Notes: a model not told the origin generated them from the sequence alone. Shown: positions 1 through 8,617, numbered from the stretch's first letter. The stretch is 64,000 nt of DNA from G963666895 sp963666895 (GCA_963666895.2 CAXXNS010000012.1:48055-112054), one strand, 5' to 3'. Program-made: numbers and translations.

Positions 1-231
1 ATCCTGTCCTGCATCGCCCTGCTCATGCTCGGCACCTTCATGCCCCAGGCCGCGTTCCTGCAGGAGTCCCAACTGGCCCCCAGGGCCGAGCCCGTGCTCC
101 GCCTGCTGTCCGACTTCATGCCCGAGTCCCTGCGCCAAACCATGGAGGAGGCGGGCTTCACCCCGCCCGGAGCTGCGGACGGCGCGGACAAGGACAACGT
201 GGTCAACGTACCCGTCCAACCCCAACCCTGA
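1..231 (+). CDS. CvpA family membrane protein, C-terminal end (partial)
   Basis: The window opens inside this gene; about 76 codons remain before the TGA at 229-231. The visible part is a hydrophobic end of a membrane helix followed by a Pro/Asp-rich soluble tail. The ending (MPESLRQTMEEAGF) and the position directly ahead of mazG are what one sees in CvpA (colicin V production) family proteins of Desulfovibrio. CvpA proteins are small four-helix inner membrane proteins of poorly defined function, linked to envelope stress resistance. The family assignment is inferred from a fragment and its context. Only 7 bp separate it from mazG, so the two are probably cotranscribed. Confidence 0.6.
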   Translation: MLSCIALLMLGTFMPQAAFLQESQLAPRAEPVLRLLSDFMPESLRQTMEEAGFTPPGAADGADKDNVVNVPVQPQP

Positions 232-238
232 CCATCCC

Positions 239-1045
239 ATGCCCGATCAAGACCATCCCGCGGCCCGGTCCCTGGCCCGGCTGCAATCCGTGCTCGACGC
301 CCTGCTGGCTCCGGACGGTTGCCCCTGGGACCGCACCCAGACCCCGCAGTCCCTGTGCGACTACGCCGTGGAGGAGACCTTCGAGCTGGTGGAGGCCGTG
401 CGGGCCGAAAACACGGACGAAGCCCGCGAGGAACTGGGCGACGTGCTCTTCATCCTCCTGTTCATGGCCACCCTGTGCGAACGCAGGGGCGACTTCAGCC
501 TGGCCGAGTCCCTGGATCTGTCGGCCGAAAAGATGATCCGTCGCCACCCCCACGTGTTCGGAGACACCGAGGTCAACGGCCGCCCGGACATCATCCGCAA
601 CTGGGAGCGCATCAAGCGCGAGGAAAAGGAGGCCACGGGCGGGTCCAAGCGCGTCTTCGCCTCCCTGCCCAAGGGGCTGCCTCCCCTGCTCCGGGCCTAC
701 CGCATCAATTCCAAGGCCGCGCGCACCGGATTCACCTGGGAAACGGACCAGGACGCCCGGGCGCAGCTGACGCGCGAACTGGACGAACTGGACCAGGCCC
801 TGGCCTCGGGCGACCAGGCGGCCGTGGAGGACGAGCTGGGCGACTGCCTGTTCACCCTGGTGGAGCTGGGACGCCGCGCCGGTATCAAGGCCAACGGCGC
901 CCTGGACCACGCCAACCGCAAATTCCTGGCCCGGTTCGAGCGGCTGGAGGATCTGGCCCTGAAACAGGGCCGCGACCCGGCCGACATGACCCTGGCCGAG
1001 CTGGACGAGCTCTGGAACCAGGCCAAACGCGATCTGGACGGCTGA
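239..1045 (+). CDS. mazG: nucleoside triphosphate pyrophosphohydrolase MazG
   Basis: A 268-residue protein, close to the usual length of about 263 for two-domain MazG. MazG hydrolyses NTPs and dNTPs to monophosphates and pyrophosphate, clearing aberrant nucleotides. The first domain shows the family landmarks CPWDRTQT (28-35), the metal-binding EETFELVE (45-52) and EELGD (64-68), then RRHPHVFGD (101-109). A second MazG repeat follows with DELGDCLF and a final RKFLARFERLE. The ATG at 239 follows the preceding gene by 7 bp, so translation is probably coupled. Confidence 0.93.
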   Translation: MPDQDHPAARSLARLQSVLDALLAPDGCPWDRTQTPQSLCDYAVEETFELVEAVRAENTDEAREELGDVLFILLFMATLCERRGDFSLAESLDLSAEKMIRRHPHVFGDTEVNGRPDIIRNWERIKREEKEATGGSKRVFASLPKGLPPLLRAYRINSKAARTGFTWETDQDARAQLTRELDELDQALASGDQAAVEDELGDCLFTLVELGRRAGIKANGALDHANRKFLARFERLEDLALKQGRDPADMTLAELDELWNQAKRDLDG

Positions 1046-1080
1046 CTGCCACGAATTGTTCCCAGGACCGCCCTAATACA

Positions 1081-1200
1081 GGCCGTTCAAAAAACGCGAG
1101 GGCAAGGCGCGAGCGAAATTCAAAGACGACGCGTACTCTTATGGTACGCGAGGATTTGAATTTTGCGAGGAACGCAGCCATCGCGGAATTTTCAACGGCC
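1081..1200. repeat. 120-bp imperfect palindrome (REP-like element)
   Basis: The element begins GGCCGTTCAAAA and ends AATTTTCAACGGCC, and the two ends are inverted copies. Inner matching arms are AAATTCAAA (1116-1124) against TTTGAATTT (1155-1163), and CGCGTAC (1130-1136) against GTACGCG (1144-1150). The symmetry centre is at about 1140. No protein fits. It sits between mazG and the next gene and could fold as a long hairpin in RNA. It resembles the dispersed intergenic palindromes of deltaproteobacterial genomes, but I see only this copy in the window. Confidence 0.7.
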
Positions 1201-1276
1201 TCTAAAGATTTTCAGGAAAGCCGCCGATAGACCAAATAGGCGTTCTTTCGGCTGTTGGGCAAGGGAGGGCCTGCCT

Positions 1277-1567
1277 ATGGAACTCACCGGTGTGGGCTCC
1301 AGTTCCCTGTCCGGTTCCTTCATGGACCGGCAGACCTTTGGAGCCCAGGTCGTCAGCGAGACCTTGGACACGATGAACGACCAGGGTACCGGAACCGCGG
1401 GCGCCTACGACTCCGAGACCTTCGGAGCGGCCGTGGTCAGCAAGACCCTGGACTACATGAACAGCGACCCCATGAGTTCGTCCATGGACCAGAGCTACTC
1501 GTTCCAGAAAGACGTGCTCAGCGCTCCCCTTACCGGGGCGCAAAACCTGGTGGACATGCTGATCTGA
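1277..1567 (+). CDS. small protein with two internal repeats, function unknown
   Basis: A 96-residue protein with the start set by the AGGGAGG ribosome binding site at about 1263-1269. Two copies of a 17-residue unit are visible: RQTFGAQVVSETLDTMN (18-34) and SETFGAAVVSKTLDYMN (46-62). The rest is Ser/Gly/Met-rich. There is no signal peptide or membrane segment. The amphipathic repeat loosely resembles short motility-associated proteins of the YjfB type (alternating A/V-V-x-x-x-L-D), but the match is too weak to name it. A hairpin terminator follows at once, so it is probably a single-gene transcript starting beyond the 120-bp palindrome. Confidence 0.7.
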   Translation: MELTGVGSSSLSGSFMDRQTFGAQVVSETLDTMNDQGTGTAGAYDSETFGAAVVSKTLDYMNSDPMSSSMDQSYSFQKDVLSAPLTGAQNLVDMLI

Positions 1568-1595
1568 ATCCGCCCCGCCGAGGGACGCCCGAAAG

Positions 1596-1630
1596 AAAGC
1601 CCCCGTCTCGCTTCGAGGCGGGGGCTTCTT
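1596..1630. terminator. bidirectional rho-independent terminator
   Basis: GCCCCCGTCTCG pairs with CGAGGCGGGGGC (12 bp, one mismatch) around a CTT loop. T-rich sequence follows on the plus strand and an A-rich tract precedes it, so it can serve both the small repeat protein gene and the convergent DUF364 gene. Confidence 0.8.
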
Positions 1631-1638
1631 GATTCCGG

Positions 1639-2385
1639 TCAGAGCACGATGAAGGACTTGCGGGAGAAGCGCTGGATGACCGGCGTTCCCTTGGCGTGGC
1701 GCACGGCCTTGAGCGTGGCCTCCCCGTCCAGGGGAACGGTTCCGGCCAGGATGTGCACGGGCAGGCCCGCAAACACTTCCGGCACCAGGGGCGTGCTGGG
1801 GCCCAGCAGGACCACGCGGGCCCCTTCGGCCACGCAGGAAAGCAGTTCGTCGAAGCTGCCGTTGACAATGCTGGTGGAGGTCAGGATGACCGCCTGGGCC
1901 CAGGAGCGCAGCCGCTCCTTGAAGGCCTCCTCGTCGCCCATGCTCCGGCCCCGGTCCACCACCTCCAGCTCGGCCCCGCGCTCCTCGATGCGGCCGATGA
2001 TGGGCGTAAAGCAACCGACCATGGCCACCCGGGTTCCCTGGCCGATGCCCAGGGCGTCGAACAGGACGTCGTTGTCCCGGTCCTCGTCCATGGCCAGGGC
2101 CGCGGCGTGGTTCAGGGCGTTGACCGTGGCCAGGCCAACGGCCCGGCGCAGGGAATCCCCGGAGCCCAGCAATGCCAAGGCCTCCGAAGCCGGACGGTCC
2201 TCGTATTCCTCGTTGGGTTTGAACATGAGGCAGCCGGGCTGGTCCGACTTGGGGGTGAAGGCCACGCCCACCCCGCCGTCGCTGGTGCACACGCAGGTGT
2301 AGCCCAGGCCGATGCCCAGGGTGTCCACTCGGACGCTTTCGGCCTTGGCTCGCATAGCGTTTTGCAATCTGTCGTAGATATTCAT
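1639..2385 (-). CDS. DUF4213/DUF364 domain protein (putative heavy-metal chelation family)
   Basis: A 248-residue soluble protein. The N-terminal third (about 1-85) has the small alpha/beta DUF4213 look. The C-terminal part is the DUF364 fold, with the glycine-rich VAMVGCFTPIIGRIEERG, the VILTSTSIVNGS stretch and a closing VVLLGPSTPLVPEVF. These match the family often described as putative heavy-metal chelation proteins, found near molybdate, nitrogenase or metal-uptake genes. No substrate is established. A good ribosome binding site (AGGAGA) precedes the ATG at 2385. It is a monocistronic gene ending in the shared terminator. Confidence 0.82.
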   Translation of the reverse strand: MNIYDRLQNAMRAKAESVRVDTLGIGLGYTCVCTSDGGVGVAFTPKSDQPGCLMFKPNEEYEDRPASEALALLGSGDSLRRAVGLATVNALNHAAALAMDEDRDNDVLFDALGIGQGTRVAMVGCFTPIIGRIEERGAELEVVDRGRSMGDEEAFKERLRSWAQAVILTSTSIVNGSFDELLSCVAEGARVVLLGPSTPLVPEVFAGLPVHILAGTVPLDGEATLKAVRHAKGTPVIQRFSRKSFIVL

Positions 2386-2463
2386 GGTTGTCTCCTGGCC
2401 CTGTCCGCTACGCCATTTCTCCGGGGGCGTAAACCGCCATAGACCTTGCGGAAGGCGCCCATG

Positions 2464-2494
2464 AAAAAGCCCCGCCGGTCATGTCGACGGGGCC
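2464..2494 (-). terminator. terminator of tRNA-Ser(TGA)
   Basis: On the minus strand GCCCCGTCG pairs with CGGCGGGGC (one mismatch) and is followed by TTTTT. It lies 13 bp beyond the 3' end of the tRNA. Confidence 0.75.
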
Positions 2495-2506
2495 TTGTGG
2501 TCATTT

Positions 2507-2598
2507 TGGCGGAGAGGGAGGGATTCGAACCCCCGGACGGGTTGCCCCGTCAGCGGTTTTCAAGACCGCCGCGTTCGACCGGACTCTGCCACCTCTCC
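2507..2598 (-). tRNA. tRNA-Ser(TGA)
   Basis: The minus strand gives a 92-nt class II tRNA with encoded CCA. The acceptor arms GGAGAGG and CCTCTCC pair fully with discriminator G. The anticodon loop CTTGAAA carries TGA, which reads UCA. The long variable arm and the GGTTCGAATC T-loop are typical of serine tRNAs. It ends in a clear hairpin terminator. Confidence 0.95.
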
Positions 2599-2661
2599 GC
2601 AGGACCGTACGTTTGCGTCAATTGATTCCCCTGTCAACCTGGAGATGGCTCTCCGGCTTCT

Positions 2662-2680
2662 GATAATCAATCTCATTGAC
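2662..2680. promoter_or_regulatory. candidate Fur box upstream of the fur-family gene
   Basis: GATAATCAATCTCATTGAC matches the classical 19-bp Fur consensus at 13 of 19 positions by my alignment. It contains the perfect short dyad TCAAT-CTC-ATTGA (2667-2679). It lies about 60 bp ahead of a Fur-type regulator, the position expected for autoregulation. Function is inferred. Confidence 0.5.
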
Positions 2681-2741
2681 TACCCATGCCCTTTGGCGTA
2701 GCTTCTTGCAGACTCGACGATAGCTTGCGGGGGGAACCTGA

Positions 2742-3194
2742 ATGCAGGACTTCAAAGCGGCCTTTACCAAATATCTTGCAGCCGAAAACCTGAAGATGAC
2801 CAATCAGCGGCGGCTGATCCTGGAAACCTTCCTGGACAAGAAGGCCGGGCACGTCTCGCCGGAGGAACTCTACGAGGCCGCCCGGGCCAAGGATTCCTCC
2901 CTGGGCCAGGCCACGGTCTACCGCACCCTGAAGCTGCTCGTGGAGGCCGGCTTGGCCTCGGCCCTGGACTTCGGGGACGGCGTGGCCCGCTACGAGCCCA
3001 TCCTGGGCGACGAACACCACGACCACCTCATCTGCGAGGCGTGCGGCAAGAACCTGGAAATCCTGGATCCGGAGATCGAACGGCTTCAGGAGGAGTTGGC
3101 CGCCCGACACGGGTACGAACTCTCCCACCACCGCATGTACCTGTTCGGGCTCTGTCCCGCGTGCAGGAAAAAGGCCGGCAAGAAGTCCGGCTGA
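2742..3194 (+). CDS. Fur family transcriptional regulator
   Basis: A 150-residue regulator with the Fur layout: an N-terminal winged helix with the recognition region QATVYRTLKLLVEAGL (57-72), then a metal-binding dimerisation domain. Visible ligands are H37, the HHDH cluster (92-95), the zinc Cys pairs C98/C101 and C138/C141, and HH129-130. After CGK the family position that is Asp in PerR and Glu in Fur appears to be Glu (E106), which favours an iron-sensing Fur over PerR; this is an inference from alignment by eye. A Fur-box-like sequence sits in its own promoter. The next gene is convergent, with 7 bp between the stops. Confidence 0.88.
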   Translation: MQDFKAAFTKYLAAENLKMTNQRRLILETFLDKKAGHVSPEELYEAARAKDSSLGQATVYRTLKLLVEAGLASALDFGDGVARYEPILGDEHHDHLICEACGKNLEILDPEIERLQEELAARHGYELSHHRMYLFGLCPACRKKAGKKSG

Positions 3195-3201
3195 CGCAGT
3201 C

Positions 3202-4218
3202 CTAGGCTTTCGGCTTGTCTGCCGGACGGCGCTGCATGGCGTCCAGCAGCACGGCCATCTGCGGCAGCCCCTCGGGCAATGACTTCCAGACCAGCTTCCG
3301 GGACGTGTTGCGAACACCCTGGTTCTTGAACTCGATGCCCACGGTCTGCGCGCCCTGAAGCCCGTGGGCGATGCTGCGCACCCCGCCCAGGAGCACGAAC
3401 TTCTCGTAGCGGCGCTCGGCCGCGTTGAGCACGGTCAGCTCCATGACCAGTTCCTCGCCCACCTTGAACGTGCTCTGGGGAGGACTCATGTAGACCAGGA
3501 TCAGGATGCCGCCCTGGGAGATGTTGATCACCCGGGGGATGCGCTTGCGCATGGCCTTGGGCCCGGCCACCTGGCTCTCGAAATCGGGCTTGGTGATGGC
3601 GAAGCTGTTCTTCTTGGCCGGTCCCCACATGCGGAAGCGCACCGCTCCCTGCCGGGCCAACCGCTTGCGCGGGAAACGCCGCCTGGGCGCGTGGTAGAAG
3701 CGGTCCGGGCTGAGAATGATGAGGTCGGTGATCTGGTCGCCCCGGCCGCGCACGGACTTGATGTAGCTCCGGAAGGCGTTGAGGCGGCGGCCCTTGAACT
3801 TGAAGGGCCGGGTGATGACCACGATGCGCTTGCCCAGCAGGACCTTGGCCCTGGACGCGGGCATGTTGTTCAACAGCCCCAGCCGGTAGCGGCCCGGGCT
3901 GTACTCGCTCAGGTCGGCCTTGCACAGCACCTGGCTGGAGGTGCGGCCGTACAGGAAGACCTCCAGGGGCAGGCGGCGCTGCTTGAGAAACTTGGCCAGC
4001 TGCTCGCGGGCGCGCGGGCGGGTCATGCGGGCCCACAAGCGGCGCAGTTGGAAGCCGAACCATTCGCGGTAGCGAAACACGATCAGGACCAGGAGAAAGG
4101 GCCCGGCCAGAGAGAGGAAGCTGAGGAGCACGGCCACGACCTTTTCATTGTCGGAGCCGCGCATGAACGCTTCCTTGATCTCGGTGAGATAGGCGGTTTG
4201 CGCTACCAGGGGTATCAT
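3202..4218 (-). CDS. membrane-anchored PilZ domain protein (probable c-di-GMP receptor)
   Basis: A 338-residue protein counted from the ATG at 4218; an internal ATG at 4164 with AAGGAAG ahead of it is an alternative start. One membrane helix lies at about 27-48, so the rest is probably cytoplasmic. The C-terminal half is a PilZ domain: the arginine-rich RRRFPRKR (179-186) supplies the RxxxR motif and INISQGG (231-237) supplies the NxSxxG motif, both used to bind cyclic di-GMP. The central region (about 75-175) resembles the YcgR-like N-terminal domain seen before PilZ. It probably links c-di-GMP levels to motility or envelope functions; no direct partner is adjacent. Confidence 0.8.
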   Translation of the reverse strand: MIPLVAQTAYLTEIKEAFMRGSDNEKVVAVLLSFLSLAGPFLLVLIVFRYREWFGFQLRRLWARMTRPRAREQLAKFLKQRRLPLEVFLYGRTSSQVLCKADLSEYSPGRYRLGLLNNMPASRAKVLLGKRIVVITRPFKFKGRRLNAFRSYIKSVRGRGDQITDLIILSPDRFYHAPRRRFPRKRLARQGAVRFRMWGPAKKNSFAITKPDFESQVAGPKAMRKRIPRVINISQGGILILVYMSPPQSTFKVGEELVMELTVLNAAERRYEKFVLLGGVRSIAHGLQGAQTVGIEFKNQGVRNTSRKLVWKSLPEGLPQMAVLLDAMQRRPADKPKA

Positions 4219-4404
4219 GTTCCGTCCACGGTTGTTTGACCGGCACCACGGCCCGGCCGTATGTCGCGGAATACGCGATGCACCAAGCATGCCAGCCCTC
4301 CGCCCGGACCGGCTTCCGGGACCCTAAACCAGAATCGCTTCAGAAGAAAGTCAAAGGACCGACTCCGACCCGGCCGGTTTTACATTGGTTTTACCCGGGC
4401 CGGG

Positions 4405-4433
4405 TTTACTGCGGTCCGGCGCGCGGGTATAGG
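4405..4433 (+). promoter_or_regulatory. sigma-70-like promoter for the VWA lipoprotein gene
   Basis: TTTACT, 17 bp, then TATAGG, ending about 48 bp ahead of the chosen ATG. The hexamers are imperfect, so this is a candidate only. Confidence 0.4.
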
Positions 4434-4481
4434 CTGAATCAGGAGACTGTCCCGACCACAACCCGAACAAGGGGAGACCCC

Positions 4482-6245
4482 ATGCCTTCCTCCATCCGGA
4501 CCCTGCTGATCCTGCCCGTTCTGGTCCTGACCATGGCCCTGCTCGCCCTGGCCGCCTGCGCCGAGGACGACGACCAGGTCGAAGACCACAACGCCACGGC
4601 CGAACAGGCCCTGACGGACGATTGGGAATACACCGGGCCCGAGCCCGTGGAATACGGCCCCAACGTCAAAACCACGGCCAAGGGCGTGGCGCCCATGGCC
4701 AGCATGCCCGCTCCGGCCGGGGCCGCGCCCATGATGCTCATGGAGTCGTCCGACGCCCTGGGCTTCTCCACGGGCGGGGCCAAGGACGTGGGCAACTTCC
4801 GCGAAAACATCGAGGCCGGCTACCTGCCCCTGCCCACGGACCTGACCTACGAGGGGCTGTTCTACGACTACTATTTCGACACCGACCAGCAGGAGCCCTG
4901 CCAGGCCCTGTTCTGCCCGTCCTATTCCCTGGCCGTGGCCCCGGACCCCTTTTCCGGGCGCACGGACTACTACCTCTCGGTGGGCCTGAACTCCAACCTG
5001 ACCGAGGCGGACTTCGCCCGCAAGAAGCTCAACCTGGTGGTGGTCCTGGACATCTCCGGCTCCATGGGCTCGCCCTTTGACCAATACTACTACGACGGCC
5101 CGGCCAAGCAGGATGACGACCCGGACGCGGGCAAGACCAAAATGCAGCTGGCGGCCAAGGCCGTGACCCTGCTCATGGACCACCTGCGCCCGGGCGACCG
5201 CTTCGGCGTGGTCCTGTTCGACGACCGCGCCTACCTGGCCAAGCCCCTGTCCCCGGTGGAGCGCACAGACATGGCGGCCATCAAGGGCCACGTCCTGGAG
5301 ATCTTCGAGCAGGGCGGCACCAACATGGAGGCGGGCATGCGCCTGGGCGGCAAGCTCCTGGACGAGTTCGAGAACGCGGACAAGTCCGAGTACGAGAACC
5401 GCGTCATCTTCCTCACCGACGCCATGCCCAACCTGGGCGACACCAGCGAGGAAGGCCTGCTGGGCATGCTTGAGCGCAACGCCAACCGGGGCGTGTACAC
5501 CACCTTCATCGGCATCGGCGTGGACTTCAACACCGAGCTTGTGGAATCCATCTCCAAGGTCACCGGGGCCAACTACTACGCCGTGCACTCGGCCGCCGAG
5601 TTCAAGACCCGCATGGACGACGAGTTCGAGTTCATGGTCACCCCGCTGGTCTTCGACCTAGTCCTGCAGGTGGAGTCCCAGGGCTTCGAGATCGAGCGCG
5701 TGTACGGCTCGCCCCAGGCCGACGAGGCCACCGGCGAGATCATGCGCGTGGCCACCCTGTTCCCCTCGCGCACCGAAGAAGGCGAGACCCGCGGCGGCGT
5801 GGTCCTGCTCAAGCTCCGCAAGACCTCGGACAACCCCCGCCTGATCCTGGCCACCAACTACCAGGACCGCGACCACAACCCGGGCGGGGCCGTGGACGAG
5901 ATCACATTCGACCAGACCGGAGAGTTCTACGGCGGCACGGGCGTGCGCAAGGCCGTGGCCCTGGTCCGCTACGCCGACCTGATGCTCAACTGGATGGGGT
6001 ACGAGCGCACCAAGACCCAGGTTCCCCCGGAGCGGGTGTACATGGACGACGGCATCCCCCTGCCGCCCCGGCCCGAGCTGGGCCAGTGGGAGCGGACCTC
6101 CATGGATCTGGCCGTGTCTCCGGGCTACAAGATTCTGTTCAAGCTCTTCCGGGGCTACCTGGACAAGGAAATGAAGGCCGTGGGCGACGACTCCATGCAG
6201 CGGGAACTGGACCTGCTGGACAAGCTGGCAGCGCACGGATCATAG
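4482..6245 (+). CDS. VWA domain lipoprotein
   Basis: A 587-residue exported lipoprotein. The start at 4482 follows a GGGGAGA ribosome binding site and yields a signal peptide ending in the lipobox LAAC with acceptor Cys26. The von Willebrand A domain begins near residue 183; its MIDAS motif D190-x-S192-x-S194 is intact, followed by a DRFGVVLFDDRAYL strand and FLTDAMPNLGD. VWA domains bind a divalent metal and mediate protein contacts. A C-terminal region of about 200 residues resembles the extension seen in YfbK-type VWA proteins. The ligand is unknown. It is a single gene with its own promoter-like sequence and a strong terminator. Confidence 0.82.
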   Translation: MPSSIRTLLILPVLVLTMALLALAACAEDDDQVEDHNATAEQALTDDWEYTGPEPVEYGPNVKTTAKGVAPMASMPAPAGAAPMMLMESSDALGFSTGGAKDVGNFRENIEAGYLPLPTDLTYEGLFYDYYFDTDQQEPCQALFCPSYSLAVAPDPFSGRTDYYLSVGLNSNLTEADFARKKLNLVVVLDISGSMGSPFDQYYYDGPAKQDDDPDAGKTKMQLAAKAVTLLMDHLRPGDRFGVVLFDDRAYLAKPLSPVERTDMAAIKGHVLEIFEQGGTNMEAGMRLGGKLLDEFENADKSEYENRVIFLTDAMPNLGDTSEEGLLGMLERNANRGVYTTFIGIGVDFNTELVESISKVTGANYYAVHSAAEFKTRMDDEFEFMVTPLVFDLVLQVESQGFEIERVYGSPQADEATGEIMRVATLFPSRTEEGETRGGVVLLKLRKTSDNPRLILATNYQDRDHNPGGAVDEITFDQTGEFYGGTGVRKAVALVRYADLMLNWMGYERTKTQVPPERVYMDDGIPLPPRPELGQWERTSMDLAVSPGYKILFKLFRGYLDKEMKAVGDDSMQRELDLLDKLAAHGS

Positions 6246-6267
6246 GGGAGAGAAACGAGAGACAACG

Positions 6268-6303
6268 CCCCGGCCCCGGCAATCCCGGCGGCCGGGGTTT
6301 TCT
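6268..6303 (+). terminator. rho-independent terminator after the VWA gene
   Basis: CCCCGGCC (6268-6275) pairs with GGCCGGGG (6290-6297) and is followed by TTTTCT. It overlaps the last codon of the convergent DUF368 gene. Confidence 0.75.
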
Positions 6304-7258
6304 ATTTGTGGCCGCGCGAGGCCAGCCACTCCACGGCCAGGACCAGGGCCGCCCCGGCCAGCATGAAGCCCACGCAGCCCAGGACCTCGGCGTCCAGGGT
6401 CCGCGGAAACACGCCCGCTTCGCGCAGGACCACGATCCTGTCCGGAAGCACGCGGACCTCCAGGGCCTCCTTCCAGGGCCAGACCTTGCGCATGGCCCCG
6501 GCCATGAAGCCCGTGAGCACGGCCATGGTCAGGTTGTGGTGGTTGGTCAGGAACCAGTCCAACACGCGGGAGAAGGCCATGATCCCGGCCACGGCTCCGG
6601 CCACGAAGACCAGGATGACGAGCAGGCTGTCCGTGGCCAGGGGGGTCTTGAGCGCGCCGGTGACGTACTCGTACTTGCCCAGCAGGAGCAGGATGTAGGC
6701 CCCGGAGATGCCGGGCAGGATCATGGCGCACACGGCCAGGGAGCCGCACAGGAACACGAACCACAGGGCCTCGGGGGTCTGCACCGGCACCAGCCCCACC
6801 AGGAGCCAGCTGAACGCGGCCCCGGCCAGGGCGACCAGTCCGGCTCCCCTGCCCCAGCGCACGTTGCGGCCCACCACCAGCACCGAGGCGGCGATGAGGC
6901 CGAAAAACAGGGCCCAGACCTGGGCCGGGTAGGTCTGCAGCAAATGGTTCAGCACCCGGGCCAGGGAAAACACGGCCAGCACCAGACCGGCCAGCAGGGA
7001 GAGCAGGAAGCGCAGCCGGACCATGGACAGGGCGCCGCTGACGTCCAGGCGGGCCAGCCGGCCCAGGGCGGCCGGGCTGACCGAGCGCACGGCCGCGATC
7101 AGGTCGTCGTAGATGCCGGTGATGAAGGCCATGGTCCCGCCCGAGACCCCGGGCACGATGTCGGCCGATCCCATGAGAAAGCCCTTTCCGGCCAGCAACA
7201 GGGCCTGGCCCGGACGGTCCGGCCCCGGGGTGGCCCTCCAGGCCTCGCGTATGGTCAT
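6302..7258 (-). CDS. DUF368 membrane protein, probable polyprenyl-phosphate translocase
   Basis: A 318-residue integral membrane protein with eight or nine hydrophobic segments. The start at 7258 is set by AGGAGG eight bases upstream. The DUF368 signature is clear near the N-terminus: KGFLMGSADIVPGVSGG and then ITGIYDDLI. A second copy of the motif, CAMILPGISGAYILLLLGKY, lies mid-protein, as expected for the inverted-repeat topology of this family. DUF368 proteins (PopT) have been shown in other bacteria to return undecaprenyl phosphate across the membrane for envelope polymer synthesis; the role here is by family membership. The gene stands alone. Confidence 0.88.
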   Translation of the reverse strand: MTIREAWRATPGPDRPGQALLLAGKGFLMGSADIVPGVSGGTMAFITGIYDDLIAAVRSVSPAALGRLARLDVSGALSMVRLRFLLSLLAGLVLAVFSLARVLNHLLQTYPAQVWALFFGLIAASVLVVGRNVRWGRGAGLVALAGAAFSWLLVGLVPVQTPEALWFVFLCGSLAVCAMILPGISGAYILLLLGKYEYVTGALKTPLATDSLLVILVFVAGAVAGIMAFSRVLDWFLTNHHNLTMAVLTGFMAGAMRKVWPWKEALEVRVLPDRIVVLREAGVFPRTLDAEVLGCVGFMLAGAALVLAVEWLASRGHK

Positions 7259-7323
7259 GGGATTCCTCCTGCGCTGGTGCATACGTCGGGTGGCGGCCAA
7301 CCTACCCGCGCACGCAGGCACGG

Positions 7324-8424
7324 TCAAGAAGCCGGGGTCAGCAAAGGGGAATCCACCACGGGCACCACGGCCCGGACCTGGACCTGGTCGGCCTTGGGCA
7401 GCACGGACAACCGGCCCGAGGCCAGGTCCAGCAGTTCGGGCAGGCCGCCGCGCTCCAGTTGGGCCTGGAGTTCACCGGGCGCGGGCACGTCCCGCTTGTC
7501 CAGGCCGATGCGCAGGCTGGTCAGGGTTCTGCCCTGGCTCAGCACCACCCGCACCGGACGGACCTTGATGTCGTTCAGCACGGTGTGGGCGGTCTGGTAA
7601 AGCACCCGCCGCCCCAGGTCGTCCAGGCGGCTCTCGTCCACGGAGATGCTCAGGGGGAAGGCGGCCTCCGGGGCCAGGCTCAGCCGCCGCGCCCGGCACA
7701 AACGGCGCAGGGACACGGCCAGGGAGGCTCCGGCCAGGGAGGGATGGGCGCTCTCGCCCAGAATCTCGGCCAGGCTGGCCCGCACCTCGCCGGCCCATTC
7801 CAGACTCAGGCGGACCGACTTTCCGGCCTCGTCCTGCCCCCACTCCCGGGCCAGGTTGTCCAGCACGGAATAGAGCGTGTCCGCCGCGGGCTTGACCCCG
7901 CCCTCCAGCCTGCGGGCCAGGTCGCGCCGGGCCTCCTCGTTGGTTTCCAGGAGCCGGGCCGCCAACAGCCGGATGCGCCGCCGGGACTGGATCTCCTCGG
8001 TCACCTCGCGCTCGAAGCTGACCAAACAAGGCCCCACGCCGTCCAGGTCCAGGGGAATGCAGCGGTAGGCCAGCCAGCGCTGGGGCCTGTCCAGCCAGTG
8101 GTACACGCCCTGGAAATGCCGCTTGCGGGCCGCCTGGCGGAACAGGCGGCGCAGGGCGTCCGGAGGCAGGTGTTCCTGCAGCCGGTCCAGGTCGGGCAGG
8201 TTGGACAATTCCCTGCGTGACCGTCCGGCCTGGTCCGCATAGGCGTCGTTGCACCAGATCAGACGCCGCTTCTTGCGGGTCATGTCCAGGCACATGATGC
8301 CCACGCCGCTGTCCAGGCTTTCCAGGATGGCTACCCAAGGGCCTTCCAGGCCCTGAGGCAGGCCGGGAGGCAACATGTCGTCGTTGATGTCGGATTTGTC
8401 ACCCGGGGGGGAAGGACACGTCAT
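7324..8424 (-). CDS. PAS protein with degenerate histidine-kinase core
   Basis: A 366-residue soluble protein read from the ATG at 8424; a GTG at 8475 is also in frame and no strong ribosome binding site decides. An N-terminal PAS fold is suggested by VAILESLDSGVGIMCLD and RRLIWCNDAYADQAGRS. The following segment resembles the NarL-type dimerisation helix, but where active kinases read AxELHDxV this protein reads ARRLEGGV, so the phospho-accepting histidine is replaced by glutamate. The ATPase N-box is not recognisable either. It is therefore probably a non-catalytic sensor or scaffold. It is divergent from the RsbW-like gene at 8618, with which it may share a promoter region. Confidence 0.65.
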   Translation of the reverse strand: MTCPSPPGDKSDINDDMLPPGLPQGLEGPWVAILESLDSGVGIMCLDMTRKKRRLIWCNDAYADQAGRSRRELSNLPDLDRLQEHLPPDALRRLFRQAARKRHFQGVYHWLDRPQRWLAYRCIPLDLDGVGPCLVSFEREVTEEIQSRRRIRLLAARLLETNEEARRDLARRLEGGVKPAADTLYSVLDNLAREWGQDEAGKSVRLSLEWAGEVRASLAEILGESAHPSLAGASLAVSLRRLCRARRLSLAPEAAFPLSISVDESRLDDLGRRVLYQTAHTVLNDIKVRPVRVVLSQGRTLTSLRIGLDKRDVPAPGELQAQLERGGLPELLDLASGRLSVLPKADQVQVRAVVPVVDSPLLTPAS

Positions 8425-8617
8425 ACGATTAAGCTTTATACTATCAACTATCAAGAAAGCAACTATTTCCCGCACCTTGCCGGACGCCGGGGATCAAGGC
8501 ACAATGCGGACATCCGCTTTACACCAACTCCGTGCATCGTTTATGGAGCGATCATGCGTTCAGGCAGGATGACAACGGTCCACGCCCCGGTGGACAAAAC
8601 GCGGGAGGACTGATCCC

